From Macrococcus bovicus (GTDB taxonomy: Bacteria; Bacillota; Bacilli; Staphylococcales; Staphylococcaceae): 61,874 nt of DNA. The stretch is taken from assembly GCF_004359575.1 (NCBI RefSeq), contig NZ_SCWF01000012.1, forward strand, positions 1 through 61,874, written 5' to 3'. Shown here in pieces: positions 54,608-61,874 of this stretch. A model generated the notes under the pieces. The model ran no database searches. It saw nothing but the letters and a program-made list of their open reading frames with translations, and was not told where the DNA came from. The first letter of the stretch is position 1. Every line of letters begins with the position of its first letter. The position numbers and the translations under genes are program-made.

Positions 54608-55201
54608 TTACTTGATGATCTCAACTTTTTCAATGACGACATCTTCAACCGGTTTATCCTGTGGTCCTACTTTGACAGCTGCAATCGCTTCTAAAACGTC
54701 AAAACCTTCGATGACCTGACCGAAGACCGTATGCTTCTGGTCTAACCAAGGTGTTCCGCCTTTTTCGCCATAAGCCTCGACGATTTCTTCAGGCCAGCCT
54801 CCCTGCTTTAACTGTGATAACATTTGAGCCGGGACATCTTTCATCTGAACGATGAAGAACTGTGAACCGTTCGTATTAGGACCGGCATTTGCCATTGACA
54901 GTGCGCCATACAGATTGAATGCTTCCATTGAGAATTCATCTTCAAAGGAATCACCGTAGATACTTTCGCCGCCCATACCTGTGCCAGTCGGGTCGCCCCC
55001 CTGGATCATGAAGTCATTGATGACGCGATGGAAAGTAATCCCTTCATAATAGCCTTTTTCGGCCAGGCCGATAAAGTTTGCGACAGTTTTTGGCGCTAGT
55101 TCAGGGAATAACTTGATTTTCATCGTTCCCATTGAAGTCACCAGATTGACTGCGCGTTCGTTTTCTGCAATTTCGTGATTTAATTGTGGAAATTGTGTCA
55201 T
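54608..55201 (-). CDS. ppiB: Peptidyl-prolyl cis-trans isomerase, cyclophilin type
   Basis: A 197-residue cytosolic cyclophilin that catalyses Xaa-Pro isomerisation. The active-site segment is [17 protein letters not shown] with the catalytic Arg; the family signature continues with [13 protein letters not shown] and [17 protein letters not shown]. There is no signal peptide. It is monocistronic and divergent from the KapB-like gene, with a 60-bp gap between the starts. Confidence 0.95.
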   Translation of the reverse strand: MTQFPQLNHEIAENERAVNLVTSMGTMKIKLFPELAPKTVANFIGLAEKGYYEGITFHRVINDFMIQGGDPTGTGMGGESIYGDSFEDEFSMEAFNLYGALSMANAGPNTNGSQFFIVQMKDVPAQMLSQLKQGGWPEEIVEAYGEKGGTPWLDQKHTVFGQVIEGFDVLEAIAAVKVGPQDKPVEDVVIEKVEIIK

Positions 55202-55262
55202 GATGAATACTCCTTCGTGATATGATAAGTACCATAATATATTAACATAAAGGATGATGAAT

Positions 55263-55637
55263 ATGTATTATCAACTCCCCTTCAAAACAGGGCGCTATAT
55301 AGTAGAAAAAACCGGCGAGCATCCGAACGGTGTCCTCGTTCAAGTACTGGCGGTCGTCCACCATCCTAAACAAGGTGACCTGCACGCACCCGGCGAGACC
55401 GACGTTTTTTTCCATGAACGAAAAGCATTAGCCTATAAGGAGAAGCGGATTGTACATCCTAACCTGCTGAAACCTCACGACGGTGAGCTTCCTGATTACA
55501 ATGTTTCTCTTAAAGAGGCGGTCGGTCGTCTGGAAGACAAATTAACGGCCGAAAACACGCCTTATCATCAGCAGGCTCTGGCAGCATTAAACAATCTGAA
55601 GGAAGAATATCGTCATTACTATCACATCATTTTTTGA
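55263..55637 (+). CDS. kapB: Kinase-associated protein B (KapB) family protein
   Basis: A 124-residue protein with the KapB beta-barrel ([34 protein letters not shown]) and a helical C-terminus. In Bacillus, KapB supports a sporulation kinase; this organism should not sporulate, so the role here must differ. Relatives are kept in staphylococci at the same place. There is no lipobox. I start at ATG 55263 (MYYQLPFK), 8 bases after AAAGGA. Confidence 0.78.
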   Translation: MYYQLPFKTGRYIVEKTGEHPNGVLVQVLAVVHHPKQGDLHAPGETDVFFHERKALAYKEKRIVHPNLLKPHDGELPDYNVSLKEAVGRLEDKLTAENTPYHQQALAALNNLKEEYRHYYHIIF

Positions 55638-55677
55638 CATTTCTGTGAACATTCATTCGCTTTCTTCCTATTTAAGA

Positions 55678-55696
55678 ACAGCGGATAATCCGTTGT
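55678..55696. promoter_or_regulatory. 19-bp palindrome upstream of the mnh promoter
   Basis: ACAGCGGATAATCCGTTGT is an inverted repeat (arms ACAGCGGAT / ATCCGTTGT, one mismatch) centred on base 55687. It ends 8 bases before the -35 of the mnh promoter. It has no T-run, so it is more likely a protein-binding operator than a terminator. The regulator is unknown. Confidence 0.4.
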
Positions 55697-55704
55697 CCCC
55701 TTGT

Positions 55705-55732
55705 TTGAAGGCGACTCATTTTTCTGTATACT
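55705..55732 (+). promoter_or_regulatory. mnhA promoter
   Basis: A -35 TTGAAG (55705-55710) and a -10 TATACT (55727-55732), 16 bases apart, about 25 bases before the mnhA start. Confidence 0.65.
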
Positions 55733-55757
55733 GATGACTATGCTAAGGAGGTCAAAT

Positions 55758-58127
55758 ATGCATTTGTTACAGCTCGCAGTTCTTCTGCCTTTTCTAGGTG
55801 CCGTTATCGTGCCGCTTATTTATCGTTATCTTAAAAGACTACATCCGGGATATATCGCATTATTATTTCCGGTATCAGCTGCCCTTATACTCATCAGCGC
55901 AAAATTTAGCGGTCAGGCCGTCAGCTCATTCAGCTGGATGCCGAAAATAGGACTGAACCTGGACTTTCACCTTGACGGCTTCAGTTTTTTATTTACGATG
56001 CTGATCACAGTGATCGGGACGCTTGTCGTCTTCTATTCCATTCATTATCTGGGACGTCAGGAAGCACTCGGTCATTTCTACTGTTATCTGATGCTCTTCA
56101 TGGGTGCGATGCTCGGCGTTGTGCTGAGCGATAACGTCCTCGCACTCTATATGTTCTGGGAACTGACCAGTATATCAAGCTTTCTGTTGATCGCATTCTG
56201 GAATCAGAAAGAGAAGTCCATACAAGGGGCCCTGAAATCCATGCTGATCACTGTCTTTGGCGGTCTGATGCTGCTCGGTGGATTGCTGACACTGGTGACG
56301 ATCACCCATACTTTCAGCATTCGTGACATGTTTACGATGCAGGAGACCATCGCTCAATCTCCGCTGTTCCCCGTCGCACTCTGCTGCATGCTGCTTGCCG
56401 CCTTTACAAAATCAGCGCAGTTCCCGTTCCATATCTGGCTGCCGGATGCGATGGAGGCACCGACGCCTGTCAGTGCCTATCTGCACTCCGCGACAATGGT
56501 CAAAGCAGGGATCTATCTGGTGGCGCGCTTCACGCCGATCTTTGCCGTCTCAGCGCTCTGGATCTATGCGGTCACCTTTGCAGGGGCCGTGACGCTCTTC
56601 TGGGCCTCGTTCAATGCTGTAAAGCAGCAGGATTTAAAAGGGATCCTCGCCTACAGCACCGTCAGTCAGCTCGGCCTGATGATGACCCTGCTGGGTGTCG
56701 GGGGCATCAGCCTGCATTTTCAGCATGACGAAATTTTCTATCTCAGTATTGCAGCCTGTGTTTTTCATATCTTTAACCACGCTTCATTTAAAGGGGCGCT
56801 GTTCATGATCGTCGGAATTATCGACCATGAAACAGGAACGCGTGACCTGCGTAAGCTGTCGGGTCTTCTTCAGCTCATGCCGATCACTTTTACAGCAGCA
56901 GTCATCGGTGCACTGAGTATGGCAGGGCTGCCCCCATTTAACGGCTTCCTGTCCAAAGAGATGTTTCTATCCAGTATGTTCGACACACGTTATACGGATT
57001 TATTCAATCCCCTGATGGTCTTCGTGCTGCTTGCCCTCATTATTGTCGGCAGTCTGTTCACGTTTATCTATTCAGTCAAAATGATCAAAGATGTCTTTTT
57101 CGGCGAGAGAGGCGAACTACCAGAAGGCACCCATGAGGCTCCGCTGCCGCTGCTCATTTCACCGCTTGTCCTCGTGACTATTGTTGTAGTGACCGGACTT
57201 ATCCCGGGCATCCTGACACCGATGATTCAGTCAGCAAGCCATGCTATCTTAAATAAGCCGCTTCACGCTATTCATATCGTCCATTGGCATGGTTTCAATC
57301 CGGCGCTGCTGACGACACTGCTCATTGTTATTGTCGGCAGTGTCATGGTCTACTTCTATGCCAAGTGGCAGCGTGTCTATCAGCTGCAGCCTGAACACGT
57401 CACCTTTAATCATCTGTACCAGGCGACCTTGAAGAAAGCTGAAGAATTCGCTTACCTGCTTAATCATCGCATCATCAAGGCAGGCAGCAGATTCCATATC
57501 ATCTTGATTTTCTGTACATTGATTTTTCTGACGGCTGTCAGCTTCATCCTGCAACCTATTGATTTCGGTCAGTGGCAGCTGGCTGATATGCGTATTTATG
57601 AGATGATACTGCTCGTTATCATCCTGATTGCCACCTTGATGGTGCTGAAAGCAAAATCACGTCTTTTCAGCATTATCATGCTGAGTACAATCGGTTATGC
57701 GATCGGGTTATTCTTCGTCTTCTTCAACGCGCCTGATCTGGCGTTGACACAGCTGACGATCGAGACGATTTCGACAGCCCTTTTCCTGATGTGTTTCTAT
57801 CACCTGCCTAAGCTTAAGCTGTACGGTGAAACTGCCCGCTTCAAACTGAGCAATGCACTCATTGCCATCATGACAGGTATCGCCGTTACAGTCATCGGAC
57901 TTGTTGCTTACGGCCATCGTTTCTATCCATCTATCAATGACTATTATATTAAGCACGTCTATGACCTGGCAGCAGGCAAGAATATGGTCAATGTCATACT
58001 CGTCGATTTCCGCGGATTTGATACACTCTTCGAATCAACGGTGCTCGGCATTGCCGGTATCGGTATTTACACCCTGATTAAATTACGTTACAGAAAGGAT
58101 GACTCGCATGAACAAACAGAGAAATGA
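55758..58127 (+). CDS. mnhA: Na+/H+ antiporter subunit A (MnhA/MrpA)
   Basis: The largest subunit of the Mrp sodium/proton antiporter, 789 residues with about 20 membrane helices. The N-terminal part is related to NuoL of respiratory complex I (FWELTSISSFLLIAFWNQ, SAQFPFHIWLPDAMEAPTPVSAYLHSA as the proton-channel core with Glu and Lys residues); the C-terminal part is MrpB-like (FVFFNAPDLALTQLTIETIS). The start ATG 55758 is behind AAGGAGG. It is the first of seven overlapping genes and works only as part of the complex. Confidence 0.96.
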   Translation: MHLLQLAVLLPFLGAVIVPLIYRYLKRLHPGYIALLFPVSAALILISAKFSGQAVSSFSWMPKIGLNLDFHLDGFSFLFTMLITVIGTLVVFYSIHYLGRQEALGHFYCYLMLFMGAMLGVVLSDNVLALYMFWELTSISSFLLIAFWNQKEKSIQGALKSMLITVFGGLMLLGGLLTLVTITHTFSIRDMFTMQETIAQSPLFPVALCCMLLAAFTKSAQFPFHIWLPDAMEAPTPVSAYLHSATMVKAGIYLVARFTPIFAVSALWIYAVTFAGAVTLFWASFNAVKQQDLKGILAYSTVSQLGLMMTLLGVGGISLHFQHDEIFYLSIAACVFHIFNHASFKGALFMIVGIIDHETGTRDLRKLSGLLQLMPITFTAAVIGALSMAGLPPFNGFLSKEMFLSSMFDTRYTDLFNPLMVFVLLALIIVGSLFTFIYSVKMIKDVFFGERGELPEGTHEAPLPLLISPLVLVTIVVVTGLIPGILTPMIQSASHAILNKPLHAIHIVHWHGFNPALLTTLLIVIVGSVMVYFYAKWQRVYQLQPEHVTFNHLYQATLKKAEEFAYLLNHRIIKAGSRFHIILIFCTLIFLTAVSFILQPIDFGQWQLADMRIYEMILLVIILIATLMVLKAKSRLFSIIMLSTIGYAIGLFFVFFNAPDLALTQLTIETISTALFLMCFYHLPKLKLYGETARFKLSNALIAIMTGIAVTVIGLVAYGHRFYPSINDYYIKHVYDLAAGKNMVNVILVDFRGFDTLFESTVLGIAGIGIYTLIKLRYRKDDSHEQTEK

Positions 58128-58536
58128 TGTCATTCTGCAGTTCAGCACGCTCGTCATCTTCTTTATCATCATCATGTTCAGTCTCTCCATCTTCCTGGGT
58201 GGTCACTATTCACCTGGAGGCGGCTTTGTGGGAGGGCTGCTGGTCTCGGGCGCACTTCTGCTGATCTTAATTGCCTATGATATTAAAACATTGAACCAGC
58301 TGCTGCCCATTGACTTCAAGAAGGTGATTGCATGGGGATTAACATTCTGCTTTATTACACCCTTTATCGCCGTCATAAAAGGTGATCCTTTCTTCAAGCA
58401 CTATTATGGCGACATCCATCTTCCTGGAGTCGGTGCGATTCACTGGCACACGGCGATGTTATTTGATTTAGGTGTCATGCTTGCTGTTATCGGTACATGC
58501 ATGACGATCATCCTGACGATTGGAGAGAATGAATAA
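58108..58536 (+). CDS. mnhB: Na+/H+ antiporter subunit B (MnhB)
   Basis: A 142-residue membrane subunit with four helices. The family signature is [26 protein letters not shown]. The start ATG 58108 overlaps the mnhA 3' end by 20 bases, with AAAGGATG as ribosome site; its stop shares a base with the mnhC start. Confidence 0.94.
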   Translation: MNKQRNDVILQFSTLVIFFIIIMFSLSIFLGGHYSPGGGFVGGLLVSGALLLILIAYDIKTLNQLLPIDFKKVIAWGLTFCFITPFIAVIKGDPFFKHYYGDIHLPGVGAIHWHTAMLFDLGVMLAVIGTCMTIILTIGENE

Positions 58537-58877
58537 TGGAAGTAGTCATGATTATATTAGCTGGCATCCTCGTTGCAGCGGCCGTTTATCTGATTCTGTC
58601 CAGAAGTCTGTTACGCGTCATCATCGGTACCTCCATTCTGACGCATGCCGTCAATCTGCTCCTCTTGTCCATGGGCGGCCTGAAAGAAGGGGCGATCCCG
58701 ATATACGGTAAGGAGATCAAACGATATGTCGACCCTATTCCTCAGGCGCTGATACTGACAGCTATCGTCATCAGTTTCGCTATTACAGCTTTTATACTCG
58801 TTCTGGCGTTTCGAAGCTACAAAGAACTCGGTACAGATAATCTAGAAGAAATGCGAGGTGTTCCAGATGAGCAATAG
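58536..58877 (+). CDS. mnhC: Na+/H+ antiporter subunit C (MnhC)
   Basis: A 113-residue NuoK-like subunit with three helices ([51 protein letters not shown]). The conserved NuoK-type segment [17 protein letters not shown] and the loop [14 protein letters not shown] are seen. It overlaps mnhD by 11 bases. Confidence 0.94.
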   Translation: MEVVMIILAGILVAAAVYLILSRSLLRVIIGTSILTHAVNLLLLSMGGLKEGAIPIYGKEIKRYVDPIPQALILTAIVISFAITAFILVLAFRSYKELGTDNLEEMRGVPDEQ

Positions 58878-60336
58878 TCTCGTATTACCTATCGTCATCC
58901 CTGCTATCATCTCAATCATTCTGATATTTCTGGGCAAACAAGCCCTGACAAAAAGAATGGTCGTCTTTGCAGGTGCGCTGATCACACTCATCTGTGCGAG
59001 CTTTAACCTCTGGAATGTGATGCAGCATGGCATTCAGTTTGTTGAGCTCGGCGACTGGCCTGTACCCTACAGCATAACGCTTACTGTCGACTATCTGTCT
59101 GCCGCCTTTGTCTTTACTACGTCACTCTTGATGATATTCATCATCGTCTACTCCTACCAATCCATCTCATTTGAAAGAGAACGTTATTATTACTACTCTT
59201 CACTGATGTTCATGCTGGCAGGATTGAACGGTGCATTCTCAACAGGTGATATCTTCAATCTGTTCGTTTTCTTTGAAGTCTTTCTCATGAGTTCTTACGT
59301 TCTCATGATTATCGGCGGCACAAAGATTCAGCTGCAGGAAAGTATCAAATATATTCTGGTCAATGTCATTTCATCCTCATTCTTTGTATTAGCAGTGGCC
59401 ATGCTTTACTCAGTTGTCGGTTCATTGAATATGGCTGATATCAGCGTTAAACTGGCCGGGTTGGAAGATCATTCAATTATCACGATCTGTGCGATTCTCT
59501 TCATCTTTGTCTTTGCAACTAAAGCCGGTATGTTCCCGCTTTACTTCTGGCTGCCGGGTGCTTATTATGCACCGCCGATAGCCATATTAACGACATTCGG
59601 GGCCCTGCTGACCAAAGTGGGGGTCTATGCCATCATGAGGACCTATTCTCTTTTCTTCCCAACGGAAACAGTGGGCCATATTCTTCTCGTCCTTGCACTC
59701 CTGACTATCATAGCAGGCTGTATAGGAGCCCTTGCTTACCGCGATATGAAGAAAATCATCATCTATAACATCATGATAGCGATCGGCGTCATTATCGCAG
59801 GGGTCAGTCTCCTGACAGTCGATGGGATGCTTGGCGCGATTTACTATGTGTTTCATGACATCATCATCAAAGCTGCCCTCTTTATGCTCGTTGGTGTTAT
59901 CATCCGCATTACAGGTGAGACAGCGTTCGATAAGACTGGCGGACTGATAAAGCAGTATCCACTGCTCGGCTGGACCTTCTTCATTGCCGCCTTGTCGCTC
60001 GCCGGTATACCTCCGCTCAGCGGATTTTACGGCAAGTATTATATCGTCAAGGCACTCTTACAGGAACAGCATGTCATCTCTGCCATCATTATTCTGCTGA
60101 GCAGTCTCGTCGTACTCTACTCGGTCATCAGGATCTTCATCAATGTCTTCTGGGGCAGACCAGGTGCCCTGATCCAGCATCCACCTTATATGAAAATGAT
60201 GGTGGTCAGTTTACTCGTAACGATGCTGGCAGTTGCCTTCGGGTTTTATGCCGACTCTCTGTTCCCGCTGTTTCATCAGGCTGCAGTCACTCTGACAGAT
60301 CCATCTGAATACACGAAGATACTGGAGGTGAAGTAA
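58867..60336 (+). CDS. mnhD: Na+/H+ antiporter subunit D (MnhD)
   Basis: A 489-residue antiporter-like subunit with about 14 helices, related to NuoM/NuoN of complex I. Core elements are [17 protein letters not shown] (buried Glu), [19 protein letters not shown] (Lys of the proton path) and [16 protein letters not shown]. The start ATG 58867 is preceded by GAGGTG within mnhC. The stop shares a base with the mnhE start. Confidence 0.95.
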   Translation: MSNSLVLPIVIPAIISIILIFLGKQALTKRMVVFAGALITLICASFNLWNVMQHGIQFVELGDWPVPYSITLTVDYLSAAFVFTTSLLMIFIIVYSYQSISFERERYYYYSSLMFMLAGLNGAFSTGDIFNLFVFFEVFLMSSYVLMIIGGTKIQLQESIKYILVNVISSSFFVLAVAMLYSVVGSLNMADISVKLAGLEDHSIITICAILFIFVFATKAGMFPLYFWLPGAYYAPPIAILTTFGALLTKVGVYAIMRTYSLFFPTETVGHILLVLALLTIIAGCIGALAYRDMKKIIIYNIMIAIGVIIAGVSLLTVDGMLGAIYYVFHDIIIKAALFMLVGVIIRITGETAFDKTGGLIKQYPLLGWTFFIAALSLAGIPPLSGFYGKYYIVKALLQEQHVISAIIILLSSLVVLYSVIRIFINVFWGRPGALIQHPPYMKMMVVSLLVTMLAVAFGFYADSLFPLFHQAAVTLTDPSEYTKILEVK

Positions 60337-60815
60337 TGGCTATACAAGCGTTGATCAATATACTTCTCACTGTATTATGGTGTCTAATCACATTATCATT
60401 TTCATTCGGCAATATCCTGCTCGGTTACCTTTTCGGCCTTTTCGCTGTTTATGTCATGCGTAAGTTTCTGCCAGGACGCTTCTATTTAAGACCGTTTGTT
60501 AAAGCGCTGCGATTAGGTGTTGTATTCCTGATCGAATTATTTAAGGCCAATCTTGATGTACTGAAAATTGTACTGAGCAAGAAAATCGATATCAAGCCCG
60601 CCTTCTTTGCTTATCCGACGGAACTCACGAAAGACTGGGAGATTTCTCTGCTGTCACTTCTGATTACCTTGACACCGGGAACAGTCGTGACGGCAGTCAG
60701 TGATGATAAGAAGACGCTGTATATTCACGCGCTAGATTTCTCGAATCTCGAAGATGAAATAAAAGGCATTCGCACTTCATTTGAAGCAGCTATTAAGGAG
60801 GTCGGTGTAAGATGA
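60336..60815 (+). CDS. mnhE: Na+/H+ antiporter subunit E (MnhE)
   Basis: A 159-residue subunit: two or three N-terminal helices, then a cytosolic domain with the family signature [20 protein letters not shown]. The segment [16 protein letters not shown] is also typical. It overlaps mnhF by four bases. Confidence 0.93.
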   Translation: MAIQALINILLTVLWCLITLSFSFGNILLGYLFGLFAVYVMRKFLPGRFYLRPFVKALRLGVVFLIELFKANLDVLKIVLSKKIDIKPAFFAYPTELTKDWEISLLSLLITLTPGTVVTAVSDDKKTLYIHALDFSNLEDEIKGIRTSFEAAIKEVGVR

Positions 60816-61096
60816 ACTATATTGCAGCAATCGGACTCGTCATCGTCTCAATCAGTATACTCGGCTTTCTGTATCGCGCGATAAAAGGACCGTCGATGGC
60901 TGACCGCGTCGTAGCGCTTGATGCAATCGGTATCGCACTCATGGCAGTTATCGCCCTCTTCTCGATCATATTGAATACGCAGTACTTTATCAGTATCATC
61001 ATGTTGCTAGCTGTCCTGTCGTTTCTCGGCACGGTGTCGTTTGCTAAATTCATGGATAAAGGAGAGATCATAGAATATGAACGAGATGATTCTTAA
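60812..61096 (+). CDS. mnhF: Na+/H+ antiporter subunit F (MnhF)
   Basis: A 94-residue subunit with three helices. The conserved cytosolic loop between helices 1 and 2 reads [16 protein letters not shown], and the C-terminal helix [20 protein letters not shown] is typical. It overlaps mnhG by 20 bases. Confidence 0.94.
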   Translation: MNYIAAIGLVIVSISILGFLYRAIKGPSMADRVVALDAIGIALMAVIALFSIILNTQYFISIIMLLAVLSFLGTVSFAKFMDKGEIIEYERDDS

Positions 61097-61418
61097 TATC
61101 ATTGCTGCCGTCTTAATTATGATCGGTTCATTACTGAGCCTGGTCGCTTCCATCGGTTTATTCCGCTTACCCGATGTCTATACGCGGGCCCATGCCGCAA
61201 GTAAGGCAGCGACCCTCGGGGTTATGTTTGTGATGAGCGGCGTTATGTTCTTCTTCCTGGCACGAGACCATTTCTTTCAGCCGGCATTGCTGCTGGCAAT
61301 CCTGTTCATCTTTATGACCGGCCCGATCGGTGGTCATCTGCTGATGCGGACAGCTTATCACAACGGTGTCAAATATACAGATCAGACCGTACGTGATGAC
61401 TTGAAGGAAGCAGAATAG
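61077..61418 (+). CDS. mnhG: Na+/H+ antiporter subunit G (MnhG)
   Basis: A 113-residue last subunit of the antiporter with three helices. The signature is [32 protein letters not shown], followed by [19 protein letters not shown]. The start ATG 61077 has GGAGAG upstream inside mnhF. Array E begins 16 bases after its stop. Confidence 0.94.
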   Translation: MNEMILNIIAAVLIMIGSLLSLVASIGLFRLPDVYTRAHAASKAATLGVMFVMSGVMFFFLARDHFFQPALLLAILFIFMTGPIGGHLLMRTAYHNGVKYTDQTVRDDLKEAE

Positions 61419-61434
61419 AAAGTGGGTTCTTGCG

Positions 61435-61704
61435 GAGTTATGAGCGATAAACTTCTGTTGTCGCTCATAACTAGGGGGCCTGGTGTCTTTGCGCGGAGTT
61501 ATGAGCGATAAACTTCTGTTGTCGCTCATAACTAGGGGGCCTGGTGTCTTTGCACTGAGTTATGAGCGATAAACCTTAATTATCGCTCATAACTAGGGGG
61601 TCCGGTGTCTTTGCGCGGAGTTATGAGCGATAAACCTTAATTGTCGCTCATAACTCGGGGACCCGATGTCTTTGCGCGGAGTTATGAGCGATAAACCTTA
61701 ATTG
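61435..61704. repeat. Tandem hairpin array E (4 full units of 61 bp plus a cut unit)
   Basis: Units begin GAGTTATGAGCGATAA at 61435, 61496, 61557, 61618 and 61679, exactly 61 bases apart. Each full unit has a perfect 12-bp inverted repeat, AGTTATGAGCGA / TCGCTCATAACT. In unit 3 it extends to 15 bp (GCGATAA/TTATCGC); in units 1, 2 and 4 the matching extension keeps pairing with a G-U wobble (GCGATAA/TTGTCGC). The last unit loses its right arm after 61704. The stem is shared with array C, but spacers (TAGGGGGCCTGGTGTCTTTG type) and loops differ. Confidence 0.92.
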
Positions 61705-61874
61705 GCGGACACAACGACCATCACAATAAAAAATGCGATTCACCATCTGAACATCACCCCGTCAAGTAGACACGTAAAAAAATAAAATCAGTTACTCGGC
61801 TGCGCTTGAATAAGCGCAGCCATTTTTAATGAAATTCTTTCTTTATTAAAAAATTTGATGTACTTAGTGAGTTC
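61705..61874. other. Right-edge non-coding DNA
   Basis: No supported gene. The sequence after the cut array unit has stops in all minus-strand frames I read. It contains only the hairpin at 61798-61821 and AT-rich DNA to the window end. Confidence 0.4.
61798..61821 (+). terminator. Terminator right of array E
   Basis: Perfect arms GGCTGCGCTT / AAGCGCAGCC with a 4-base loop, then ATTTTTAA. It could end the mnh operon after transcription through array E. Confidence 0.7.

Noticed and set aside
61705-61800. Remnant of a transposase on the minus strand
   Set aside because: All three minus-strand frames contain stops within a few codons, and I could not identify a convincing protein match.

Overview
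The window looks like chromosome of a Staphylococcaceae bacterium, most likely a Macrococcus-type species. The reasons are gene order and protein similarity. From nadK to the mnh operon the order closely follows the Staphylococcus core: nadK-relQ, yjbK-trHb-spxH, pepF, coiA, mecA, spx, trpS, oppBCDFA, fabHF, clpB, cdr, addAB, spsAB, pgi, argGH, gudB-rocD, ppiB, mnhA-G. The core genes are clearly less AT-rich than in Staphylococcus aureus. The genus call is from recall and was not checked by alignment.

Bases 1 to about 5540 are accessory DNA. A tyrosine integrase and a double-HTH CI-like repressor lie on the plus strand. A Cro-like regulator and a broken antirepressor-like reading frame face the other way. 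This is the lysogeny end of a decayed prophage or phage-like island. It also holds small unknown genes, paired repeats and a tandem-repeat array. It ends just downstream of nadK, where staphylococci usually carry rluD.

Bases 5589-61418 are ordinary core genome: NAD kinase and alarmone synthesis; Spx with its adaptor SpxH; MecA and CoiA; a complete oligopeptide permease; fatty acid initiation and elongation enzymes; ClpB; CoA-disulfide reductase; the AddAB nuclease-helicase; two signal peptidases; glucose-6-phosphate isomerase; a route from ornithine to 2-oxoglutarate (RocD, RocA, GudB); and the seven-gene Mrp/Mnh sodium/proton antiporter. Several control sites can be read directly: a CodY-like box plus promoter at oppA, a FapR-like box plus promoter at fabH, a CtsR box plus promoter at clpB, a cre-like site before gudB and a palindrome before the mnh promoter.

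Two things stand out. First, five intergenic tandem arrays (about 1.4, 9.4, 31.8, 45.9 and 61.4 kb) share one design: a short unit (35-37, 62-63, 61, 41 and 61 bp) containing an inverted repeat, repeated 4-9 times, usually at gene 3' ends. Two arrays 30 kb apart share the same stem and the same 61-bp period but have different spacers. Two arrays sit at the broken edge of a damaged gene. Second, at the ancestral argGH locus the two genes are reduced to one 658-codon open frame, an ArgG fragment fused in frame to an ArgH fragment. Its 5' end is lost next to one of the arrays, so arginine synthesis from citrulline is probably dead here while ornithine breakdown is intact.
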